Shown one piece after another: positions 7,508-15,548 of a stretch of 64,000 nucleotides of DNA (positions are counted from its first letter, which is position 1; each line of letters opens with the position of its first letter). A program made the position numbers and the translations under genes. The DNA comes from JALZAI01 sp038207565 (GTDB taxonomy: Bacteria > Actinomycetota > Actinomycetes > Mycobacteriales > Jatrophihabitantaceae). The stretch covers positions 62,001 through 126,000 of the forward strand of contig JBBQZQ010000004.1 in the NCBI GenBank assembly GCA_038207565.1, given 5' to 3'. A model generated the notes under the pieces. That model worked only from the letters and a program-made list of their open reading frames with translations. It was not told the DNA's origin and made no database searches.

Positions 7508-8729
7508 CTTCCGGCTGCCCGACCTCGGCGAGGGGCTGACCGAGGCGCAGATCATCGCGTGGCACGTGCAGGTCGGCGACACCGTCAGCGTCGACCAGGT
7601 CGTGGTCGACGTCGAGACCGCGAAAGCGGCCGTCGAAGTTCCTGTCCCCTTCGCAGGTGAGGTGACCGCGCTGCACGGCGCGGCGGGCGACACGGTGGCT
7701 GTCGGCGCGCCGCTGATCAGCGTGACCGAACCCGCGGGACTGCGCGAACCCGGAGTGGAGACCGGCGCTTGCGGACGGTCCGGCAACGTGCTGATCGGCT
7801 ACGGCACGACCGAGCAGTCGCGACGGCGACGCCGCGGGCGCCGCGCCGTGGCCTCGATCGCGACGGGCGAGCAGCACAGCGGACGGGTCGCGGTCATCTC
7901 GCCGCTGGTGCGCAAACTTGCCCGGGACGCGTCGCTGGACCTCGCAATGATCACCGGCACCGGTCCGAGCGGATTGGTGCTGCGTCGCGATGTGCAGCGG
8001 GCGTTGGAGCGCCCGACGGTCTACACCGACAGGGTGGCGTCCAGCGTCCGACGGATCCCGATCACCGGGATGCGCAAAATCGTGGCCGACAAGTTGTCTC
8101 GCTCACGGCGTGAGATCCCCGAGGCGACGGTCTGGGTCGACGTCGATGCGACCGAGCTATTGGTCGCGCGCGCCGCTATCAATGCACGCAGCCCGGAGCG
8201 GCCGGTCAGCGTGCTGGCCCTCGTCGCGCGCTTCACCGTGCTCGCACTGCAGAGGTTCCCGGAGCTGAACGGGCGTATCGAGGGCGCTGAGATCGTGGTG
8301 CCGTCGTCGGTCCACCTCGGTTTCGCGGCACAGACCGAGCGGGGGTTGCTGGTGCCGGTGGTGCGCGACGCCGACCGGATGACCACGCGCGACCTCTCCG
8401 CCGCGCTGACCCGCCTCACACTGGACGCGCGCTCGGGGAAATCGCAGCCGGCCGATCTGCAGGGCGGCACGTTCACGGTGAACAACTACGGCGTGCTCGG
8501 AGTCGACGGTTCGGCGGCGATCATCAATTACCCCGAGGTGGGCATCCTCGGCGTCGGCCGGATCATGGACAAACCGTGGGTGGTCGACGGCCGGCTCGCC
8601 GTGCGCAAACTCTGCCAGCTCACCCTCGCCTTCGACCACCGCGTCTGCGACGGCGGCACGGCCGGCGGCTTCCTGCGCTTCGTCGCCGACTGTGTCGAGT
8701 TGCCCGTCGCCGCTCTTGGCGAACTCTGA
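7500..8729 (+). CDS. bkdC: 2-oxoacid dehydrogenase E2, dihydrolipoamide acyltransferase
   Basis: A 409-residue E2 chain with a single N-terminal lipoyl domain (about residues 3-75; lipoylated lysine K42 in DVETAKAAVEVP), a peripheral-subunit-binding domain (about 125-165, VISPLVRKLARDASLDLAM and GPSGLVLRRDV) and a C-terminal acyltransferase domain with DHRVCDGG near the end. GTG at 7500 is chosen because the protein then begins directly with the lipoyl domain (VPDFRLPDLGEGLTEAQI). It overlaps the E1b stop by eight bases. No dihydrolipoamide dehydrogenase (E3) gene follows; E3 must come from elsewhere. Confidence 0.88.
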   Translation: MPDFRLPDLGEGLTEAQIIAWHVQVGDTVSVDQVVVDVETAKAAVEVPVPFAGEVTALHGAAGDTVAVGAPLISVTEPAGLREPGVETGACGRSGNVLIGYGTTEQSRRRRRGRRAVASIATGEQHSGRVAVISPLVRKLARDASLDLAMITGTGPSGLVLRRDVQRALERPTVYTDRVASSVRRIPITGMRKIVADKLSRSRREIPEATVWVDVDATELLVARAAINARSPERPVSVLALVARFTVLALQRFPELNGRIEGAEIVVPSSVHLGFAAQTERGLLVPVVRDADRMTTRDLSAALTRLTLDARSGKSQPADLQGGTFTVNNYGVLGVDGSAAIINYPEVGILGVGRIMDKPWVVDGRLAVRKLCQLTLAFDHRVCDGGTAGGFLRFVADCVELPVAALGEL

Positions 8730-8749
8730 GTCCCGGCGACAATGGCCAG

Positions 8750-10348
8750 GTGGCTCGAAGCGATGGCGTTGCGCGCGATGCGACCCGAGCCGTCGGTCTG
8801 ACCCGCACCCTGAGCGATGGCCTGCCCCGCCGGATGCGAAGGGTGCTGGACGTGCCCGGCGCTGCCGGGATCGCTGCGACCTTGTCCATGACCGCAGTCG
8901 CTGTCGCGTTCCTCGTCGTCCGGCCGCCGGTCGGTGACATGTGGGCGGCGCGGGCGCACCAATCCGCGGTCGAGCACGGCGTGGGCCTGACGTACTGGTT
9001 CAGTTGGTTCGGCGGCACGTCACCGGGCGGGTATTCCGTCCTCACGCCCTACCTCGCAGCCGCGCTCGGTTCGGCGATCACGGGCGCGCTCGCCACCGCG
9101 GCCACGCCAGCGGTGTGCTGGCTGCTCGTCCGCGGCACGTCTCATCCGGTTGCCGCGACATGGGTGAGCATGGTCGTCTCCGCCGGCAATCTGTGGAGCG
9201 GGCGCATCCCGTTCGCTGTCGGCACCTTCGTGACGGTGCTGGCATTGCTGGCAGTGCGCGGAAATCGCCGGGTGCTCGCCATTCTCGCGGGCGTGGCGAC
9301 ATCGCTCGTATCCCCCGTGTCCGGAGCGTTCCTGATCATCGGCCTGGCAGGGCCGTTGACGCTATGTCGCGACCGGCGGGTCGTGAGCGCTCTGACGATC
9401 GCGGGCGCCGGCAGCGTCCTCGCCGTCGTCGCAGCGCTCTTCGGGGTGCCCGGCCCGCAGCCGTTCGGCTGGACGGACGGGCGAGCGGTCATCCTGTCGC
9501 TGCTCGCGATGCTGCTCGCCCGACCTGCCGCCGACGTCCTCGTCGTCACCGCCATCGCGGCCGTCGCCTGTCCGTTCCTTGTCGTTCTGCCGAACGGGTT
9601 GGGCTCGAACTTCGTGCGGCTGGCGTGGATCTGCCTGCCGGTGGCCGTCGTGGCGACGGCCCGCGCGCGCGTCGGCGTCGCCGCACTGGTGAGCGCGCTC
9701 GGCATCTACTACGGCCTGGCCGCGACCATGCACGACCTGGGGATCGCGCGCTCGCCCTTGTCCTCGCTGCAGCGCTACGCGCCGCTCGCTGCGGAACTGG
9801 GCCGCCTGCCCCGCTTGACGTCCTACCGGCTCGAGGTCGTCGCCGACGGCACGCATACCTCGGCCTACGCCCTGCTCGACGACGCCCTGCTGGCGCGAGG
9901 GTACGAGACCCAGGCCGACAACGCCTACGCCGCAGTGCTGCTGCACCCGGGTCTGACCGGCAGGACCTACCGTGCCTGGTTGGCCGACAACGCGGTGGGC
10001 TACGTCGCCCTCGGCTCCGCAGCACTGCAGCCCAACCCTGAATCCCGGCTCGTCTCGCACGGGCTCGACTATCTGGACGAGGTCTGGTCCGACGCGCACT
10101 GGCGCCTGTACCGCGTCCGCGACGCGCGCCCGATCGCGGCCGCCCCGGCCGAGGTCGTCTCGGCCGGCCAGGCGCAACTGGGCCTACGCGTTACCCGCGC
10201 CGCGCAGATTCCGGTGCGGGTGCGCTGGTCGGGCCATCTCGAGATCGACACGGACGTGCCCGGCGCCTCGGCATCGCTGCGCTCGGACGGGCACGGCTGG
10301 ACGGTACTCGACGCGCGTGCCCCCGGCGTCTACTTCTTGCGCGGGTGA
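8750..10348 (+). CDS. Polytopic membrane protein of unknown function
   Basis: A 532-residue protein I do not recognise. About the first 330 residues hold a run of some 8-10 hydrophobic segments (for example ATLSMTAVAVAFLVVRP, WVSMVVSAGNLWSG, VLAVVAALFGVPG); the last 190 residues are soluble and probably extracytoplasmic, ending in a beta-rich region. The outline (multi-pass N-terminus with aromatic loops such as GLTYWFSWFGGTSPGGYSV, followed by a globular tail) recalls membrane glycosyltransferases or lipid-linked sugar enzymes of the GT-C type, but no DxD near the first helices is evident. GTG at 8750 is the likely start, 20 bases after the E2 stop; ATG 8834 is possible. It overlaps the convergent LapA gene by 19 bases. 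Confidence 0.6.
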   Translation: MARSDGVARDATRAVGLTRTLSDGLPRRMRRVLDVPGAAGIAATLSMTAVAVAFLVVRPPVGDMWAARAHQSAVEHGVGLTYWFSWFGGTSPGGYSVLTPYLAAALGSAITGALATAATPAVCWLLVRGTSHPVAATWVSMVVSAGNLWSGRIPFAVGTFVTVLALLAVRGNRRVLAILAGVATSLVSPVSGAFLIIGLAGPLTLCRDRRVVSALTIAGAGSVLAVVAALFGVPGPQPFGWTDGRAVILSLLAMLLARPAADVLVVTAIAAVACPFLVVLPNGLGSNFVRLAWICLPVAVVATARARVGVAALVSALGIYYGLAATMHDLGIARSPLSSLQRYAPLAAELGRLPRLTSYRLEVVADGTHTSAYALLDDALLARGYETQADNAYAAVLLHPGLTGRTYRAWLADNAVGYVALGSAALQPNPESRLVSHGLDYLDEVWSDAHWRLYRVRDARPIAAAPAEVVSAGQAQLGLRVTRAAQIPVRVRWSGHLEIDTDVPGASASLRSDGHGWTVLDARAPGVYFLRG

Positions 10349-10968
10349 CGCAGACCTTCGGTGTCGGCGTTCGCGCGCAACGCCTTGCGTAGCTGGAAGA
10401 TCCGGATCGTCCCGGGTACGACGGCGATCACCACGCCGGACAGCGCGGCGACGAGCATCGCGAGGCCGAGGGAGACCTTGCCGCTGAAGCCGAGGAAGTG
10501 GACCGTCGCTTCGTCCAGGTTCTGCGCAATGAAAATGATCAGCAATATCAATACGACTACCGCCGCGACGAGGCCGATCCAGACGCCACTGACCTTGGTG
10601 CGCCGCACCTTTCCCTGGTCGTCGAAACCGGGCGGCGGCGTGATGGGGCCGGACCGCTCGGAATCGGAGCCACCTGAACCCGATGAGGGCGGCGACTCCT
10701 GCGACTGCTGGTATCCCTGCGACTGCTGGTAGCCCTGCGGCGGCGGGTATCCCTGCGGGGGCGGGTATCCCTGCGGGGGATACGGGGGTCCCTCGGATGT
10801 GCCCTGATTGGCCGGGTCGTGCGGTTGCTGCCCGTAGGGCGCGCCGAGCGGCGGCTGCTGGCCCGGGTATTGCGGGCTGGGGTATTGCGGGTTGGGCGGT
10901 CCCTGCTGGCCCCCGGCCGGGGGTTCCCAGTTGCCCGACGGCGGCCCGGACCGACTTGACTCGCTCAT
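10330..10968 (-). CDS. LapA-domain membrane protein with Pro/Gln/Tyr-rich N-terminal tail
   Basis: A 212-residue protein in two parts. Residues 1-115 are low-complexity and rich in Pro, Gln, Tyr and Gly, with imperfect GYPPPQ and GYQQSQ repeats. Residues 125-205 hold two membrane helices (VWIGLVAAVVVLILLIIFIAQN and LGLAMLVAALSGVVIAVVPG) with the short amphipathic linker EATVHFLGFSGK between them, the pattern of the LapA/DUF1049 family (lipopolysaccharide-assembly-like, function in actinomycetes unknown). A C-terminal basic tail follows. The disordered tail may bind partner proteins. It overlaps the preceding convergent gene by 19 bases. Confidence 0.7.
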   Translation of the reverse strand: MSESSRSGPPSGNWEPPAGGQQGPPNPQYPSPQYPGQQPPLGAPYGQQPHDPANQGTSEGPPYPPQGYPPPQGYPPPQGYQQSQGYQQSQESPPSSGSGGSDSERSGPITPPPGFDDQGKVRRTKVSGVWIGLVAAVVVLILLIIFIAQNLDEATVHFLGFSGKVSLGLAMLVAALSGVVIAVVPGTIRIFQLRKALRANADTEGLRHPRKK

Positions 10969-11094
10969 CGACGCCTTTCGACTGATGTCACGCGGGGATC
11001 TGTGCGGATTCGGGAGACACGCGCGCTTGTGCACAGGGTAACGCGCCGTCCCGGCACGCTGGGCAGGCGACTCGCCCGTCGCTAGGCTCGCACG

Positions 11095-11406
11095 GTGCCT
11101 GGCGAGCGAACGGGGGAGCCGGTCGCCGTCCTCGCCCTCCCCGGCGAGGTGGATCTGTCCACGGCCGCGCAGTTGCGCCAAGACGCCAGGGTTCTGCTGG
11201 AGCAGCCGGCAATCCGTACCCTCGTCGTCGATTTCAGCGAGAACACGTTCCTGGACTCGACCGGAATGGCGCTGCTGATCCACCTGCACAACAGGACAGT
11301 CGGGCGGCAGGTGGCGCTGCGCCTGCGCGCTGTGCCAGCCCGGGTGTTGCGCCTGCTCGACATCTCCGGGCTGAGCGGTTTCTTCGAGGTCGAGACCCAG
11401 GGATAG
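11095..11406 (+). CDS. STAS-domain protein, anti-sigma factor antagonist type
   Basis: A 103-residue single STAS domain. The strand LALPGEVDLSTAAQLRQ and the loop-helix FLDSTGMALLIHLHNRT are diagnostic; the serine in DSTG is the residue phosphorylated by anti-sigma kinases in SpoIIAA/RsbV proteins. The protein would bind an anti-sigma factor and free its sigma factor when unphosphorylated. No anti-sigma kinase or sigma factor lies nearby, so the partner is encoded elsewhere. The GTG start at 11095 follows a short divergent spacer from the LapA gene. Confidence 0.8.
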   Translation: MPGERTGEPVAVLALPGEVDLSTAAQLRQDARVLLEQPAIRTLVVDFSENTFLDSTGMALLIHLHNRTVGRQVALRLRAVPARVLRLLDISGLSGFFEVETQG

Positions 11407-11558
11407 GCGGCCCGCCGTGCCCGCCCGGACCGCACGCCGAGATGTCCCGCAGCCCCCACCGGATGCCCCGCGGACCCCCCCACCCTGCGCCGGACCAACT
11501 CACTAGGGTGAGAGGTGGCGAAGCAGACGTCATCCATTTGTTGATCATGGAGTTGGTA

Positions 11559-12707
11559 ATGCCCGCTGCCCAGACACCGCACCGCGTCCGTCGAACGGCG
11601 CCGGTTGCGATGTCGTCGGCGGCTGGAGCTCGCCGCAAGTTCCGCATCGCGATCATTGCATCCTCACGCTTCCCTGTCGCCGAGCCGTTCGCCGGTGGTC
11701 TGGAAACGCATGTGTGGACGTTGACGCGGGCGCTTCGGCGTCGCGGTCACTGCGTCACGCTGTTCGCTGCGCCGGGCTCGGATCCTGGGCTAGGAGCGCA
11801 ACTGTTGAGCCTGCGGCCGCTGACACTGTCCCCCCATGCCCGGCGCGATGTCTCGATGCCCTCCGAACTGGTGATGGCCGAGCACCATGCCTACCTCGCG
11901 CTGATGCTGGAACTCGCCGACAACGGATCGGCGCGTTTCGACGTCGTACACAATCACAGCCTGCATCACCTCCCGGTGGCAATGGCGTCCTCGCTCGGGG
12001 TACCGATGGTGTCCACGCTCCACACGCCCCCGACTCCGTGGCTGGAGTCGGCGATCCAGCTGTGCGAGTCGGGCGCCATCCGGTTCGTCGGCGTGAGCAG
12101 CCACACGGCCCGCTCGTGGCGACCGGTCGCCGGCGACATTCCGGTCATCCACAACGGCGTCGACTGTGAACGGTGGCCCGCGGGTCCTGGCGGGAACGGA
12201 CTGATCTGGTTCGGCCGGGTGGTCCGCGAGAAGGGTGCGCACCTCGCGATCGAGGCAGCGCGGCGGGCCGGTCGCACGCTCGACCTCGCCGGGCCGGTCA
12301 TCGACCACGATTACTACGACACCGAGGTCGAGCCCCGGCTGGGGGACGGTATCCGCTACCTGGGCCACCTCGACCAGGGGGCGCTGTCGCAGGCCGTCCG
12401 CCACGCCGCGGCGGCGCTGGTCACCCCTGACTGGGAAGAGCCTTACGGCCTCGTGGTGGCCGAGGCGCTCGCGTCCGGCACCCCGGTGGCTGCTTTCGCG
12501 CGCGGTGGCATCAGCGAGATCGTCGACGAGACATGCGCGCGGCTGGTTCCGGGCGGTGACGTCGACGCGCTGGCGCAGGCCATCCCGGTGGTGGAACGGC
12601 TGAGCCGGACCGCCGCCCGCCGGCGGGCCGTCGAACACTGCTCGGTCGCGGCCATGGTGCGGCGTTATGAGGCGCTCTTCGATGACGTGGTCGGTCCCGC
12701 CGCGTGA
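11559..12707 (+). CDS. GT4-family glycosyltransferase
   Basis: A 382-residue retaining glycosyltransferase of the GT4/GT-B fold. The N-terminal donor-loop FAGGLETHVWTLTRALRRRG near residue 40, the acceptor-domain VVHNHSLHHLP, the linker PVIHNGVDCERW, and the C-terminal nucleotide-sugar site (FGRVVREKGAHLAIEAAR; then EEPYGLVVAEALASGTPVAAF with the E-x7-E motif) are all present. Substrate cannot be told. ATG 11559 is chosen: GGAG stands six bases upstream, and ATG 11547 lacks a site. It is the first gene of a four-gene coupled run; its stop overlaps the next start (GTGA). Confidence 0.85.
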   Translation: MPAAQTPHRVRRTAPVAMSSAAGARRKFRIAIIASSRFPVAEPFAGGLETHVWTLTRALRRRGHCVTLFAAPGSDPGLGAQLLSLRPLTLSPHARRDVSMPSELVMAEHHAYLALMLELADNGSARFDVVHNHSLHHLPVAMASSLGVPMVSTLHTPPTPWLESAIQLCESGAIRFVGVSSHTARSWRPVAGDIPVIHNGVDCERWPAGPGGNGLIWFGRVVREKGAHLAIEAARRAGRTLDLAGPVIDHDYYDTEVEPRLGDGIRYLGHLDQGALSQAVRHAAAALVTPDWEEPYGLVVAEALASGTPVAAFARGGISEIVDETCARLVPGGDVDALAQAIPVVERLSRTAARRRAVEHCSVAAMVRRYEALFDDVVGPAA

Positions 12708-13729
12708 TCGGTTATTACGTGCACCACCACGGTCGCGGACATCTGAACCGGGCAGCGTCGATCGCGGCCAAGCTCGACCTGCCCGTCACCGTGCTCAGTT
12801 CGCTGCCGGAACCCACTGAACTGGCGCCCTTCGCCGGATGGCTGCGCCTCGCCCCGGACGACGACGAGGTGCACGACGACGAGGTGCACGGGGTCGACGC
12901 GGCGGCACGGGGCGTCGACGTGAGCGCAGGCGGCGCCGTGCACTGGGCGCCGCTGCGCAACCCCGGTTATCGCGACCGGATGCTGACCGTCGCCGGCTGG
13001 GTGCGCGCCGCGCGGCCCTCGACCATCGTGGTCGATGTGTCGGTCGAGCTCACGGCCCAGCTGCGGCTGCTCGGCGTGCCGGTCATCGTGATGGCGGGAG
13101 CGGGCGTCCGGGAGGACGACGCGCACCGGCTCTGCTACCGCATGGCCCACCGGATCCTCGTTCCGTGGCCGTCGACGGTGTACGAGCCACGGCACCTTGG
13201 CCGGCACCTTGACAAGACCGATTTCGTCGGTGCGATCTCGCGCTTCGACGACCGGCAACCGGGTGCTGCGCCGGGCCGCCGGCGCGTGCTCGCCCTCTTC
13301 GGCGCCGGCGGCACCGACGTCGTCGCCGGTGACGTCGCCGTCGCGGCGCAGGCCTGCCCCGGGTGGACGTGGACCGCACACGGGCTCGCCGGGACGCCGT
13401 GGACCGACGACATCTGGCACGCGCTGCAGGACAGCGACGTCGTGGTGACCCACGGCGGGCAGAACGCGCTCGCCGAGGTCGCGGCGGCTCGCCGGGCCGC
13501 GGTGATCGTGCCGCAACAGCGTCCGTTCGATGAGCAGCACGCCACCGCCGCCGCGCTCGAGGCACAGCACATCGCTGTCGTGGCCGACCGATGGCCCGAG
13601 CCTGCGCAATGGCCGCACCTGCTGCGGCGAGCAGAGCTGCTCGGCGGTGCCGGCTGGTCGGGCTGGAGCTCGGGCGCCGGAGCCGCGAAGGCCGCAGCCG
13701 CCATCACCAGGGTCGCGCTGGATGCGTAG
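12704..13729 (+). CDS. GT28/MurG-like glycosyltransferase
   Basis: A 341-residue GT-B glycosyltransferase. It opens with MIGYYVHHHGRGHLNRAASI, a G-x-GH-x-xR-x acceptor-side loop like those of UDP-sugar transferases of the MurG/MGT group, and later has LFGAGGTDVVAGDV and VVTHGGQNALAEVAAARR, the usual donor-binding turn. Sugar and acceptor are unknown. GTG 12704 overlaps the preceding stop, and the stop (TAG at 13727-13729) lies within the next gene. Residues around 52-62 carry a duplicated five-residue unit (DDEVH twice) from a perfect 15-base tandem repeat, in a surface loop. Confidence 0.75.
   Translation: MIGYYVHHHGRGHLNRAASIAAKLDLPVTVLSSLPEPTELAPFAGWLRLAPDDDEVHDDEVHGVDAAARGVDVSAGGAVHWAPLRNPGYRDRMLTVAGWVRAARPSTIVVDVSVELTAQLRLLGVPVIVMAGAGVREDDAHRLCYRMAHRILVPWPSTVYEPRHLGRHLDKTDFVGAISRFDDRQPGAAPGRRRVLALFGAGGTDVVAGDVAVAAQACPGWTWTAHGLAGTPWTDDIWHALQDSDVVVTHGGQNALAEVAAARRAAVIVPQQRPFDEQHATAAALEAQHIAVVADRWPEPAQWPHLLRRAELLGGAGWSGWSSGAGAAKAAAAITRVALDA
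12860..12889. repeat. Perfect 15-bp tandem duplication inside the GT28-like gene
   Basis: GACGACGAGGTGCAC is present twice in a row (12860-12874 and 12875-12889), in frame, adding DDEVH once more to an acidic loop. It looks like a recent slippage event that keeps the reading frame. Confidence 0.85.
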
Positions 13730-15548
13730 CGCGGTCGTCACGCTCGCCGCCGGGCGCCACGAGCACCTTCGCCGGCAGCACGCGCACCTGGCAGCTGCCC
13801 CGCACCGTCCCGACGATTACGTCGTCGTCGCGATGGGCGACCCGGACCTCGAGTCGGCACTCGACCCGTCCCTCGACCTGCGCGCACGTGTCGTGCACGT
13901 GCCCGCGCAGGCGGCCGCGCTGCCGCTGGCGGCTGCCCGCAATGCCGGTGTGCGAGCCGCGGTCGAGAACGGCGCGGACCTGCTGGTGCTGCTGGACGTG
14001 GACTGCTTGCCCGCGCCGGACCTGCTGCGCCACTACACCGCCGCCTCGACCGACCGCGCCGGCGCCGACGCGCTGCTGTGCGGCCCGGTCACCTACCTGC
14101 CCCCGGCGCCCGCTGCCGGCTGGTCCCCGACGGCGCTGCTCGCGGCGCGCAATCCGCACCCCGCGCGGCCCGCGCCGCCGCCCGGTGCGGTGCAGCCCGG
14201 TGATCACGAGCTGTTCTGGTCGCTGTCGTTCGCCGTGCGCACCGAGGTGTGGACGCGCATCGGCGGGTTCTTCGAGGGCTACACGGGCTACGGCGGCGAG
14301 GACACCGACTTCGCGCAGCAGGCGCGCGCACGCGGCGTCCCCCTGCTCTGGGTCGGCGGCGCCGAGGCCTACCACCAGCACCACGCCACGACGGCGCCAC
14401 CCGTGCAGCATCTCGAGGACATCCTGCGCAACGGTGCGGTGTTTTTCGAGCGGTGGGGCTGGTGGCCGATGGCGGGCTGGCTCGAGCAGTTCGAGCAGGC
14501 CGGGCTCGCGCGCCGCGTGGGCGACGGCTGGGCACCCGCCCGGCCGGTACGGGTCGCGGCGATCCCCCCGCGCCATCCCTATGTGGACGCTGTCCGTCCC
14601 ACGACCGTCGCCCAGGTGCTTCCCGACCGGGTGTCCGGGTGGGAACCCGACCCGTTGCTCGAACCCGGCGCGCTACTGGCCGCAGCGCCCGGCATCGAGG
14701 TCGTGCACCTGCACTTCGGTTACGAGCACCTCGACGAGGCCGGCCTGAGCGCTTGGGCAGATGCACTTCGCGCGTCCCGCCTGCCGCTGGTGCTCACGGT
14801 CCACGATCTGCGCAACCCGCACGATCCCAGCCGCGAACAGCACGACGGGCACCTGCGCGTGCTGATCGCCCGCGCCGCCGAAGTGCTTACCTTGACCCAG
14901 GGCGCGGCAGCCGAGATCGGCGACCGCTTCGGCAGGAATGCGACGGTGGTGGCGCATCCCACGACGCTCACCGCACCGCCCACGCCCCTGCCCGAGACCG
15001 AGCGCGGGCTGGTCACACTGCACCTGAAGTCCCTTCGCCGCAATGTGGTCGATCCCGCGGCGGTGGTCGCTGCCGCTGCCGAAGGCGCCATGCGGGCCGG
15101 CGGGCGACTGCGGGTCGACATGCATCCCGAAGTGGTACGGCGCGCCGAGTTGCAGCCCGTCCACCGCCTGGCGAAGTCCGGGCGCATCGAGCTGAACGTG
15201 CACGAGCGGTTCGACGACGACGAGCTGCACGACTACCTCGCGCGCTCCCACGTGTCGGTGCTGCCCTACCGGTTCGGCACGCATTCCGGCTGGCTGGAGC
15301 TGTGCCGCGATCTCGGCACCGCGGTCGTGGCCCCATCGTCGGGTCATTATCTCGACCAGTGGGCGGACGCGGTGGCCTACCGCCACGACGAGCAGTCCGG
15401 GCTCGATCCGTCGTCGCTGGCCGCATCGGTCGAGCAGCAGTTGCGCGCTCCGCCGCCGCGCCCGGCGGAGCGTCGCTCGCGGCTCGCGCACCGCGAGGCG
15501 GTGCGCGCCCGACATGCCGTGCTCTACGCGGCCTCGAGGCGACGGTGA
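13722..15548 (+). CDS. Two-domain glycosyltransferase, GT2 followed by GT4-like domain
   Basis: A 608-residue fusion. Residues 1-270 form a GT2/GT27-like GT-A domain: LAAARNAGVRAAVENGADLL, the metal-binding LLDVDCLPAPDL and the acceptor motif GYTGYGGEDTDFAQQARARG. Residues 310-600 form a GT-B domain: VVHLHFGYEHLDEAGLSAW, LVLTVHDLRNPHDP, VLTLTQGAAAEIGDRFG, and a C-terminal half with HVSVLPYRFGTHSGWLELCRD. It presumably adds two sugars in sequence or makes a disaccharide unit. ATG 13722 overlaps the previous stop by eight bases and the stop overlaps the next gene by four. The next gene carries the same two domain types in the opposite order. Confidence 0.8.
   Translation: MRSAVVTLAAGRHEHLRRQHAHLAAAPHRPDDYVVVAMGDPDLESALDPSLDLRARVVHVPAQAAALPLAAARNAGVRAAVENGADLLVLLDVDCLPAPDLLRHYTAASTDRAGADALLCGPVTYLPPAPAAGWSPTALLAARNPHPARPAPPPGAVQPGDHELFWSLSFAVRTEVWTRIGGFFEGYTGYGGEDTDFAQQARARGVPLLWVGGAEAYHQHHATTAPPVQHLEDILRNGAVFFERWGWWPMAGWLEQFEQAGLARRVGDGWAPARPVRVAAIPPRHPYVDAVRPTTVAQVLPDRVSGWEPDPLLEPGALLAAAPGIEVVHLHFGYEHLDEAGLSAWADALRASRLPLVLTVHDLRNPHDPSREQHDGHLRVLIARAAEVLTLTQGAAAEIGDRFGRNATVVAHPTTLTAPPTPLPETERGLVTLHLKSLRRNVVDPAAVVAAAAEGAMRAGGRLRVDMHPEVVRRAELQPVHRLAKSGRIELNVHERFDDDELHDYLARSHVSVLPYRFGTHSGWLELCRDLGTAVVAPSSGHYLDQWADAVAYRHDEQSGLDPSSLAASVEQQLRAPPPRPAERRSRLAHREAVRARHAVLYAASRRR

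Noticed and set aside
14249..15544. N-terminal extension of the large GT4-GT2 protein into the preceding gene
   Set aside because: The frame is open but encodes Arg-rich, motif-free sequence; GTG 15545 is coupled to the upstream stop and starts the fold.
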